Positions 10,864-19,230 of a DNA stretch of 64,000 bases are shown here, one piece after another (the stretch's first letter is position 1; every line of letters starts with the position of its first letter). The DNA lies in assembly GCA_039654915.1 (NCBI GenBank), contig CM077593.1:35930501-35994500 (forward strand). Reading direction: 5' to 3'. Source of the DNA: Aquilaria yunnanensis. Its lineage: Eukaryota; Streptophyta; Magnoliopsida; Malvales; Thymelaeaceae. A program made the position numbers and the translations under genes. The notes beneath the pieces were generated by a model, which searched no databases, had not been told where the DNA came from, and saw nothing but the letters and a program-made list of their open reading frames with translations.

Positions 10864-11520
10864 GGTTGAGCGGAGGAATCGCGTTGTACGAAAAATATTC
10901 TAAGTACAGAAGTGTCTTGAGAAAATTTCTTAAGTGCAGAATTGTACAGAATTCCACAAAGATGCTCACCATAAGCGCAGATATGACTTTCCGAAGTCCC
11001 TTGAGCCATCACGCTCGGGAAAGATGGAAAAATATCCCAGCAGTACTCGCCGAAATAAGCGCAGAGACAGTTTTCCGAAGTCTCTTGAGCCGTCACGCTC
11101 GGGAAAAACGGAAAACAGAAAAACTCTCGAAAGATTTCCTAAGTCTCTTGAGCAAACATGCTCGGGACAGGAGGAAAAGAAGGAAAATTTTGACTAAGTG
11201 TTTTCCGAAGTCCCTCGAGCAAATGTGTTCGGGACAAAATGGAAATGCAAAACCTGCAAAAAGACTTAGTCAAATTTTACAGACCTTCCAAAAAAGCCTC
11301 CAGAGCAAATAAGCTCGGCCAAGAGAAGGTAATAAAGTTTCTTTGATCGCAGGTTTTCCGATGTCTCTTGAGCAAATGCATTCGGGGCAATGGAAATAAA
11401 GAAACTCGCGAAAAGACTTAGCCAAAAAATCTTCATTAAAGAGTATGCTGCTTTACAATGAAGAAGTGCCCGAAGAAGGAACACAAAATTGAAGGGAAGG
11501 AAAAGGGGTCCTAAAATAGC
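10864..11520 (+). repeat. T1 spacer with six copies of a short hairpin motif
   Basis: Non-coding spacer between the end of pol and the 3' end of the antisense gene. A motif of the form CCGAAGTCTCTTGAGC-N(4-6)-GCTCGGG recurs at about 10991, 11075, 11138, 11205, 11284 and 11358, spaced 63-84 bp. Its core is an inverted repeat: GAGC-CATCAC-GCTC, GAGC-CGTCAC-GCTC, GAGCA-AACA-TGCTC and GAGC-AAATAA-GCTC, with weaker pairing in copies four and six. No polyadenylation signal stands out on either strand. From about 11400 to 11520 nothing else is recognisable. Confidence 0.75.
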
Positions 11521-13957
11521 CTAAGGGTTCGCAGCGTCCCGAGAGCCACTTGCTTGCCCACCCTTTTCCACCACCTTCAGCGCTGGAATTGAAGAAGGAA
11601 GGTTCAAATGTTCGACTTTGGACCATTCCCACCGAGGTCCCTCAGGAATGTTTAGAGCCTCTAGGAAAGAGAGGTCTAGATCTGGGAACCTCTGGAGGAC
11701 TTGGTGCCGAGCAAGGCAGAAGCCGTCCTGAAAAGCGACCTTGGCCATTTGATCAGACTTGCTCTTGTCAAGATCAAGGTCGTCAAGCTCGTCCTTCAGA
11801 TCCGCGATCTCCTCCTCCAGCGCCTTTATCTGCTTCTTCCCCTTCGGATCCTTCTTCAAGGACTTGACCTCAGCTGCAAGGATGTTTTTCTCAGCTATCA
11901 GTGCCAGTATGAGCTTGTCAGAATCTGACTTATCCTTTAGGAGCTCCTCGTTGGCGGCCAGCATTCCATTAATCTGCTCACCGAGGTCAGCAATCTTCCG
12001 GGAGGAATCCTTCTCAAGTTCTTCTTTCTCCTTCCGGAACTCCTCCCGAAGGGCGGCAACTTCTTCCTTCGCAGCATGTGATAGCTGCTGGTTCTCGGTG
12101 ACCAATGCCAAGCGAGTGGCCTTCGCCTTCTCTAAGGCCTCTAAGGCCGGAGCTCGGAACTTCACCTGCCTGGCCACCCGAACTCGGAGAAAGCCGGCGT
12201 ATCCCAGCAGCTGCAAAAAGATGAACGCAAGGTCAGTAAGAGCCAGGCACTTAGGAAAAATTGAAGGGAAAAAGGTGTGAAGAACATACCTGAGCAGCAT
12301 GCTCGGTGACTTTGGCGGCAAGGGTGTCATCATCCGGATGGGCCGCCGCAATAGCCTTGAAGGAGGCCTCTGTAAGCACCCCCTTCGAAATTTGCTTCGC
12401 CATTTCTGGACAGTCCTCGGAGTACAAGTTCATGTCCTCCTTGAATGTCCAGAAAGGCTCTTTGGGAACCTTCCCTTGCGGGACTTTGGCATCACGAAGG
12501 GCCCACGCCTTCGCGTGTTTGGCCGCCGAGTTCGGGGTAAGTAACTCCCCTGCACGGTGAAAACGAGAAGTGGGTCAGAGACAAAGGAAAATTTAGAAAA
12601 ACAAAAAGAAGCATACTTGTTCTAAAAGCAACTAACCTGGAGGGACCTCGACAACGACGTCCTCGGAGCCCTCAGCTTCCTCGGTGGAAATGCCCTTACC
12701 CTTCTGCCTGCGCCGCTCCACGGCAGAAGGTGCCTCTACCGCGGCGTCCAGAAGGACTTGCGACGGGGTAGGACTTTGGGGAGGGGTGTCGGTATGAGGG
12801 ACATCGGTGGCGGCAGGAACCTCGGCCGAAGGATCGGGCAGTGAAGCGACAGCAGCCTCAGCGTCCTCGCTTTCCTCCCCAATACTTTCCAAAGGGGAGG
12901 AAAGAACAGTCTTCTTCGCCCGTTTAGCCGAAGGACCAGCACCGACAGACTTCCGCCTTCGGGAAGTTGCCTTCTTTGTCTGCTCCCCCTTCTCCACTTG
13001 GCCGGAGAAAAGGGACTTGTAATAGGCGGCAGTCCCGTCGCCCATCTCTGAAAAGGAAGAGAAATATCAGCGTAAGTCCGAGGAAGAAAACAGCAAGGGA
13101 GTAGAAGACAACTCACTTTCGACAAGCGTTTCGAAAGAAATTTCCTCCTTAAGAAGCTTGACCAACCAGGAATCCTTCCCGACGATGGCAGGAGTTGGCA
13201 TCTTGAGGTCAATCTCGTGCTCCTTCACCACCTTTAGCTCCCTAAGGACCTCTTCGGTCATCAACTTCCAGTTGATAGGGAAAGGGTAAAGGGCACGCGG
13301 AGCGACCTCGGGAGTCCAGTCAGAGACTGCCCGAATGCGGGCGTCAAAATCCGCGAACACGGGAGCCAACTCTGGAGTCAGCAGCATCCTCGGATCAACG
13401 ACGTCCACATTCAGTATTCCCTGAGCCCATTTGGTCGGGACGTACGACCAGGCCTCATCCATCTTCAGGAAGAAGAACTTCTGTTGCCACCCCCGCCAGC
13501 TGTCCTTAGTGGCGAAGGTGAACATGAATTTTTTGCTCCCGGATCCCCGAGGTAGCATGAAATAGAAGCCACCCTTCGGGACCACAGAGAGCTTGTAGTA
13601 CTGCATGAAGATTATAAAATGGGGTTCTATCCCAAACACGCCACACATGCAGAGGTAGGCTTTAAAATAGCAGAACGAGTTCGGGGGAAGCTGGTTCACA
13701 ACAATGCCATGAAATTGGCAAAACTCGCAAACCATCTTCGGGGGAGGATACCGAAGACCAGCCTTCAGCTGGGCTCGGAAAACGGTAACCTCGTTTCTGT
13801 GGTTTGAAAAAGCATAATGGCTAGAACGAGGCAGCCTAGTAATGGCGTAAGAGGGAAGAAAGAACTTTTTCTTCCACCTCTCTAACTTTGCAGGGGTGGT
13901 GCAACAAGGATGGGCTAAAAGAGGCTGCCAGCTCTCAAGGATAGGCATTGTAGACAT
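11521..13957 (-). CDS. T1 antisense accessory gene, four exons, 733 aa, plant gypsy-type transposon domain plus coiled coil
   Basis: Exons complement(13957..13117), (13047..12637), (12549..12290) and (12210..11521) sum to 2202 nt, exactly 734 codons including the stop. All three introns (69, 87 and 79 bp) are GT...AG (donors GAAA|GTGAGT, CAG|GTTAGT, CAG|GTATGT; acceptors TTTTCAG, GTGCAG, TTTGCAG), and each join keeps frame. Exon 1 (about residues 1-280) resembles the 'putative gypsy type transposon' family (PF04195): FRAQLKAGLRYPPPK, then VVPKGGFYFMLPR. Exon 2 is low complexity with basic stretches (RRRKS, KRAKK) suggesting nuclear import. Exon 4 is a long charged coiled coil. Start chosen at 13957 rather than 14023 because D's homologue starts at the equivalent point. 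Extra, sometimes antisense, ORFs are known in Tat elements; the function is unknown. Confidence 0.82.
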
Positions 13958-14243
13958 GAAAACGAGTTTGGAAAAGACAAGAAAACAGTTTCCAGAAAAA
14001 ACTCCAAAGAACAGAGAGATCAAAACACTCTGGAAAACAAAAACCCACCAAAAGATTTGCCAAAGTCTAAGGACGCCGTCGTGAAAGTTGGCTGGAACGA
14101 GCCATTTATAGGCCAGAGGTGGGTAACCGAAACGTCGTCATAAGTACCCTTTGGAGGCGAACCATCGCCGTAACTGCCCTCTGTAACCGACGCAACTCTC
14201 CTCCAATGGCAAAGCGCCATGTGTCAGCCGCCGCGCCAAAACG
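13958..14243 (-). promoter_or_regulatory. Upstream region of the antisense gene, with TATA box
   Basis: On the minus strand TATAAAT lies at 14110-14104, about 150 bp above the ATG at 13957. That would place transcription start near 14075 and give a leader of roughly 120 nt. D has a TATA-like CTATATGAA near 22008 above its decayed copy. This supports an independent antisense promoter inside the element, not read-through from the LTR. No other coding potential is supportable here. Confidence 0.55.
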
Positions 14244-14591
14244 GGGACACGTCTCCTGACATCCCTAGGAAAAAGGGAGCACGTCTTTTGACATCCCTAA
14301 AAAACTGGGACGCGTCGCTTAGAGTGACACGCTTGGCGATCAGACCTGCAGAAACAAAGAGCAGGCCACCTCGAGGACACCAAGAGACAGGCCATGGCCA
14401 AACAGCCCATGACCTTCGGGCAAGAGGTGTATCTTCGGCACAGGCTCCGCCTCGAAGACACCAAAGAACAGGCCAAGGCCGAACGGCTCTTTGGGCAGAA
14501 GGTGGATCCTCGGAACAGGTTGAGCTTCCTAAGAGACTCCCAAGAACAACCTCGGAAAGAGATGCAAAACCGAAGTCTTCACTTCGGCTTT
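14244..14591 (+). repeat. T1 3' untranslated tandem repeats
   Basis: Two imperfect arrays. The first (about 14246-14330) has a 31-bp unit, CACGTCTCCTGACATCCC then CACGTCTTTTGACATCCC, with a third degenerate copy. The second (about 14360-14580) has a unit of about 80 bp marked by CCTCGAGGACACCAA (14369), CCTCGAAGACACCAA (14450) and a weaker third copy near 14530. Tandem repeats in this position are known for the Retand group of Tat elements. Confidence 0.65.
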
Positions 14592-14606
14592 CCAAAGGGG
14601 GGCATG
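14592..14606 (+). promoter_or_regulatory. T1 polypurine tract
   Basis: CCAAAGGGGGGCATG lies directly before the 3' LTR TGATAGCC. D has the equivalent GAGGGGGGCATG before 22473. This purine run would resist RNase H and prime plus-strand DNA synthesis. Confidence 0.75.
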
Positions 14607-15484
14607 TGATAGCCAAAGGCTATCGCCTCTATCTGGCCGAACTCCCTGCCACAAGAATGGCCAGAAGAGACTGGCGCTACCCGAGTAAAGGTGAGATCAT
14701 ACACCTCGGGAGATAGCCGAAGAGCTCCGAGCCCGGCACGCCAGGAAACTTGAGGATACTACCAGCCCCCCCGAGGTTGCAAACAGATCGCCTTCGGAAA
14801 AGAGGCACCAGCTATTGCGGGCCGAACATGATCTCCCCGAAGGCGGAACTCCCTGAAGCTGGGAACCCCCGAACTGGGTGTGTGTTTCCCGAAGAGGCAC
14901 TGTCCGTACCAAAGGATGACCTCACCCAGGGACCTTAGGAGTACGGCAGGAGCATTTAAGGAAGCATTTACGGAAGCCTCTGACACGTCCTTTCACAGAC
15001 GTCATGAAGTCGCCTCAATAGGCGCTCTGACACGCTGACGCCATCAAAGTCACATCATGGCCCATCTCAGCACAAGGCTTAAGGCAACCTGCTACTAGCT
15101 ATCTGTCCCCTACGCCCAGAAACTCAGGGAACATCCGACCGAACATGTGTCGCGATCTGAATGGGCTAGGCACTCCTATAAATACCAGGAAATAAATACT
15201 TGGCAGGAGGTTGGTTGGCAAAAGGTCTGACTCCCAGACTCTGAGAAAATCACCAGGCAAGACTCTTCAGCCCCTTTGTGCTATTTCCTCTGCCTCTTCT
15301 CAGCCACCACTGACTTGGGCGTCGGAGGCTCCCCCCCGGAAACACATTCCGGGGGCCTCCTAACCCACTTTTTCTGAGCTTCTCAGGTACTCTCCCTTGG
15401 GCGCACCATCATCCAGGCGTTCTTCCTCCTAGAAGTCTCTCCAACAGTCACCATGACTCTAAACGATGAGGCTCATGGCCATCA
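14607..15484 (+). repeat. T1 3' LTR
   Basis: 878 bp, TGATAGCC...GGCCATCA, nearly identical to 4518-5397. Several substitutions and a short C-run length change separate them. The G-box of the 5' LTR is CATGTG here. After the LTR the sequence returns to solo LTR A. Confidence 0.95.
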
Positions 15485-17063
15485 CCTCTCATTAGCTTAA
15501 CATAACCTGCAAAACAAACTCAAAGACAAGGAAAACACAACATATACATGTACATGCTAAAGTACCCGAGACATATAAACTACACTAACAATAATTTTGA
15601 TTAGCAAGCACAAAGAATCACTCAAGCACACAATGAACACACACTCCACACACCATGACCATTCGGCCAAGTACCATAACATGTGCCATTATGCACTTTT
15701 GCACACCAAACTTCACCATATTCTCCACTTCCACTAGAGCTCCAAAATGTCTAGCAAAATGGCCACATTCACTAGCATTTCTAGCACATTTCCATAGTTA
15801 ATTAGCTAATTAACACCATAACCAAATCAATTCTCAATAGCCTATCAAGTAACTAAGGTCATTTGGCAATTTTATCCATCACTTAGCTACCTTAAACACT
15901 TGAATCATGGTATACTGCCAAGCAATCAAGTATAAGTGAAACCCTACCTCAATCAAGCTTTCGGCCAAAGTCCAACTTTCAACCCAAAATGTGCTTCACA
16001 TAATTGGCGTAACATAATACCAATTAAGCATTAACACCCCTTGTTCATGGAATATCTACCATGTATTCAAGGAAGAACACAAAGTTACCTCAATTTTGAG
16101 CTTAATTAGCCTCGGCCTTGCTTGAGCCCAAACGTTTCCTACACAAATCTGCCTAACATATCACTAATTAGGCATGGATATCCCTTGTTCATGGAACTAA
16201 CACCATGTATTCAAGGAAACATCAAGAATTACCTCAAACCCTAGCTTGGCTTGGCTCGGCCTTCTTGATTCTTCAAGTTCAAGGCTCAAGCTTGAGTGGT
16301 TTAGTGCCGAAACCAAAGAATCTAGCTTACTTCCTTCAATTTGCCTCCATTCTTTCTTGAATTCGAGATCAATTTTGTGAGAACTCAAGAACTCAAGCTA
16401 GCAAGCTCTCGGCCAAGGAGAATGAACAAGCCCGAAAATGGAAGCCAAGTGAACTCATGGAAGCATGCATTTCGGTTACTAGCCACATGGGCTTAAACTT
16501 GGCATTAATGTTAGCTTTCAGCTCCAACAAGTTTGCATGGTTCAATGGAGCCCTCACTTGCTCACAGTCACACTTCCACCACTAAATCACATGCACACTT
16601 TGACACTTATGTCACCTCACGGCCCATTTTGCTAAGCACAAGTCAAAAGCGCCATATAAGTCCATTAAACCCATGTAGTAACCGGCCATGTAACTAGCAC
16701 AAGTATTAGTTAGGCAAACTAGGTAATGATGCTTATTAACTTAGTGGAAGACATGATGTGACTTGTTATGATTGTTGTCTCCTTTAATTTGGTCTAGAAG
16801 ATCACAAATCCTTGCAAAGTTTTGCATGGCCGAAAATGTTCACTTCAACTTTGTAGTTTTAATTGTACCACCAAGTTAAGTGTGCAATTTGGTCCCCTTT
16901 CTTTGATTTCTGTCATTTTTCCCATAATCAAGTTTCTGTGTGCAATTAGGACCCGAAAGTTCCCAGCTTTGCACATACATCACTGTACTAGTTTCCACAG
17001 TCCTTCACATTATTCCTATATGTTCCTTGGCCTAAGCCAAGCTCTTAGGAGGTGAGCCTAACA
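15485..17063 (-). repeat. Solo LTR 'A', right piece
   Basis: Continuation of 3417-4517 beyond nested T1, ending CCTAACA at 17063. AT-rich with no supportable gene. It holds a diverged direct duplication of about 130 bp (about 15992-16120 and 16138-16265), each copy sharing CCTTGTTCATGGAA, ACCATGTATTCAAGGAA and a following TTACCTCAA. Confidence 0.7.
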
Positions 17064-17068
17064 TCGGG

Positions 17069-17190
17069 CGCAGGGGGGATCTTGGAATCCCTTTGTCCTT
17101 TGAGCACCGAGTCTCTACGATGACAACATGGGAAAGAGTTCCCACAAACGGCGCCAAATGGTGGCCGGCAGTAGTTTTGTCATGTGACAT
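17069..17190 (-). pseudogene. Element B gag 5' end, start codon inside the LTR
   Basis: On the minus strand an ATG at 17190, inside B's LTR, opens a frame that reads through the primer-binding site (17156-17139) into gag. The protein begins MSHDKTTAGHHLAP and continues with IVETRCSKDKGIPRSP, matching T1 (GHHLAP; VVETRRSKDKGLPRS). It is cut from the rest of gag by solo LTR A at 17063. It shows that the LTR-internal start is shared by a diverged family. Confidence 0.75.
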
Positions 17191-17918
17191 GGTAAGAGCG
17201 AGGGGGATTTCTGGTGGAGGAGAGCACCTGAGGAGGAGATTTCCCAGGGGAGGGTACCTGAAATGTTTGGAAGACAGAGGTTAGGAGGTCCCCGGAGTGT
17301 GTTTCCAAGGAGGAGCCTCCGATGCCCAAGTCAGTACTTAGGAGATATGGAGGGTGATAGAGAGTGGGGAAGTATGGTCTCTAGTGCTCAACCTCTTTAC
17401 CTGGGGTGTTTACCGAGTATTTATGGAGGAGCGAACAGTAGTAGTTCTCCTCATGTGGTCGTCCCAGATCGTGACACGTGTTCGGTGGGATGCGATCCAC
17501 ATCTTCAGGGAACAAGGGGGCACCCAGCCGATCATAGGCCGCCAGGCTAGGAGCCTAGGCAACCCGAGAGTGGCGTGCTAGGGTGTCTCTGCAAGCGGCG
17601 TGTCAGATCATGTCTGGGGGCGGCGTGTCGGGGATGTGTCAGAGGCTCCTTAATTGCTCCTATCGTACTTTCTAAGGTTACTCTAGTATCACAGGAGTAT
17701 GTTTCCCGATGGTGGTTTTTCTCAGGGATACCTCTACTTCCGAGGATGGTTTAATCGTCCGCCCGAGGTTGGCACTGTCGTTTCCTGGAATGGAGGATTA
17801 CCGAGGTCGGATTAGGGAGGTCGAACATCCTTCTTTCCGTGGTGGGTAGTTTCTCTACCGAGGTTGGTACTTTGTCCAAGTCTGGGGGTCCGAAAGGTGA
17901 TGGGCACTTCGGTTATCA
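17159..17918 (-). repeat. Element B 5' LTR
   Basis: 760 bp. Read on its own strand it runs TGATAACC...GGCCACCA. Its inner edge abuts the primer-binding site 2 nt away and its outer edge abuts D's integrase at 17919. An inverted G-box CACGTG lies at 17475-17480, followed downstream on the minus strand by a TATA-like CATAAATAC. Diverged from the T1 LTR. Confidence 0.85.
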
Positions 17919-18774
17919 GCCATCTGGGCTATCGACCTCATCGGACCTCTCCTAAGCGCCCCCAGTGGAGTGAAGTTCTGTATAGTTGCAGTAGACTACT
18001 TCACTAAGTGGATCGAAGCAGAGCCTTTAGCATCGATCTCGATGAAGGACACCCAGAAGTTCATTTGGAAGAACATCATATGCTGATTTGGCATACCAAG
18101 GGTAATAGTGGCCGACAATGGTACCCAGTTTACTAACAAAGGGTTCAGAGAATTCATGACTAACCTCGGCGTAAAACTACACTTCCCCCTAGTAGCCCAT
18201 CCTCAAAGTAACGGGCAAGTCGAGGTGTCCAATAGGACAATAAAAGATGGCCTAAAGAAAAGACTAAAAGAGGCAAAGGGAAAATGGCCAGGGGAACTCC
18301 CGAGTGTACTATGGAGCTATCGCACAACTCCCCGAAGGGCCACAAGAGAAACTCCTTTCTCTCTCTCTCGTGTTCGGTACAGAAGCCATTATTCCCTTTG
18401 AGGTCATACAGCCTTCCGTAAGAATACAGGTATTCAATGAAGGAGGAAACAACCTTGGCTTGAGGGCAAAAATAGACCTCGCCGAAGAACACCGAGAAAT
18501 GGCCGAACTTAGGAGGAAGGCTTTTCAACAAAGAGTAGCTGATGCTACTAACTTCAATGTGAAGAAAAAAGGAATCAAGAAGGGGGACCTCGTCCTCCGA
18601 AAGGCCGAATTCGAGCAGCGAAGGCCATCAGATGGGGTAGTTCGGGCAAACTGGGATGGACCTTATCTGATCCTCGATGAAATTTGCCCAGGGGCCTACA
18701 AATTAAGCGATGCCGAAGGAGTAGAGTTGAGAAACACTTGGCATTAAGATTCTTTGAAAAAATTCTACACGTAG
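17919..18774 (+). pseudogene. Element D integrase, 3' two thirds, broken
   Basis: The frame enters at the catalytic core: IWAIDLIGP (first Asp), VADNGTQF (second Asp, intact), NGQVEVSNRT (Glu). It ends ...GVELRNTWH. Breaks: TGA near 18084 where T1 has an AGA arginine codon; a CT-dinucleotide expansion near 18360-18370 that shifts the frame (the rest is read in the frame of 18304-18747); and TAA at 18745-18747. It lacks the zinc-binding N-terminus, which lies beyond B. Integrase would insert the DNA copy; this copy cannot. Confidence 0.85.
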
Positions 18775-19230
18775 ACATTTTTTCTGAAGAAAAGCTTATG
18801 ATTACTCCTCTCCGAAATTGCTAGTAAATAAAAGCATACGCGTCAACCAAATATGGTTTATAAACCAAACATGGTCATGTTGATGGAGTGGGCTCCTAGC
18901 ATATTGGCTTTTAAAAAATTCTTCCCGAAAGTGCCAGTTCCCTAGCAAAGCCCAAGACTCGGTGGGATACGTTAGGAAAAGTGAAAATTCTCCACATACT
19001 GGAAAAATTTCGCTAAGGGTAGAATGGTACGAGGCTTCCCGAAGGTATGATTTCGAATGTTGATGTCTGGCGAAGACGCATACATAAAAACATACAAACC
19101 TCCAAAAAAGTGATGACTAAAGAAAAGAACGGGAACTTAGCTAAATTTTTGAAAGAATCTTTCATTCATAGCTCTGAGCAAAAGGACAAATAAGCAAATT
19201 ACAAGAAAAAGAAAGAAGAAAAAACCTATT
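18775..19230 (+). other. Element D spacer after pol
   Basis: Non-coding spacer equivalent to T1 10864-11520. It keeps scattered pieces of the CCGAAGT motif but not a clear six-copy array. No gene seen. Confidence 0.5.

Larger units (their letters stand above)
4518..15484 (+). mobile_element. Element T1: full-length Tat-lineage Ty3/Gypsy retrotransposon with antisense accessory gene
   Basis: Complete structure: 5' LTR (4518-5397), primer-binding site, gag-pol in one ancestral frame (5366-10863), a hairpin-motif array, an antisense spliced gene (11521-13957), tandem repeats, a polypurine tract and the 3' LTR (14607-15484). LTR tips are TGATAGCC...GGCCATCA. Flanking 5-mers are CCTTC and CCTCT, an imperfect duplication. 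The two LTRs differ at roughly 25 sites by eye in about 880 bp (near 3%). At a commonly used plant rate of 1.3e-8 per site per year, that suggests about one million years. T1 lies inside solo LTR A, inside B, inside D. It is non-autonomous today because gag-pol is broken. Confidence 0.92.
1..17918 (-). mobile_element. Element B: Tat-lineage Ty3/Gypsy retrotransposon, 5' part, interrupted and truncated by the window edge
   Basis: Read on the minus strand, the element begins with its 5' LTR (17918 to 17159), followed by a primer-binding site, the start of gag (17190 to 17069), the rest of gag, protease and reverse transcriptase (3411 to 1). The remainder lies left of the window. It is split by a solo LTR at 3417-17063, which itself contains element T1. 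B is inserted in the integrase of plus-strand element D: D's coding sequence starts immediately after 17918. Proteins resemble those of T1 and T2 but are clearly diverged, so B is a different family of the same lineage. The target duplication cannot be tested because the left end is missing. Confidence 0.85.

Noticed and set aside
10991..11390. Spaced hairpin motif as a CRISPR-like array
   Set aside because: Copies are diverged, spacing is irregular, and the context is a plant retrotransposon.
11759..12280. Serine-rich 173-codon plus-strand frame
   Set aside because: It is the reverse reading of the coiled-coil exon and intron of the antisense gene; low complexity and no known similarity.
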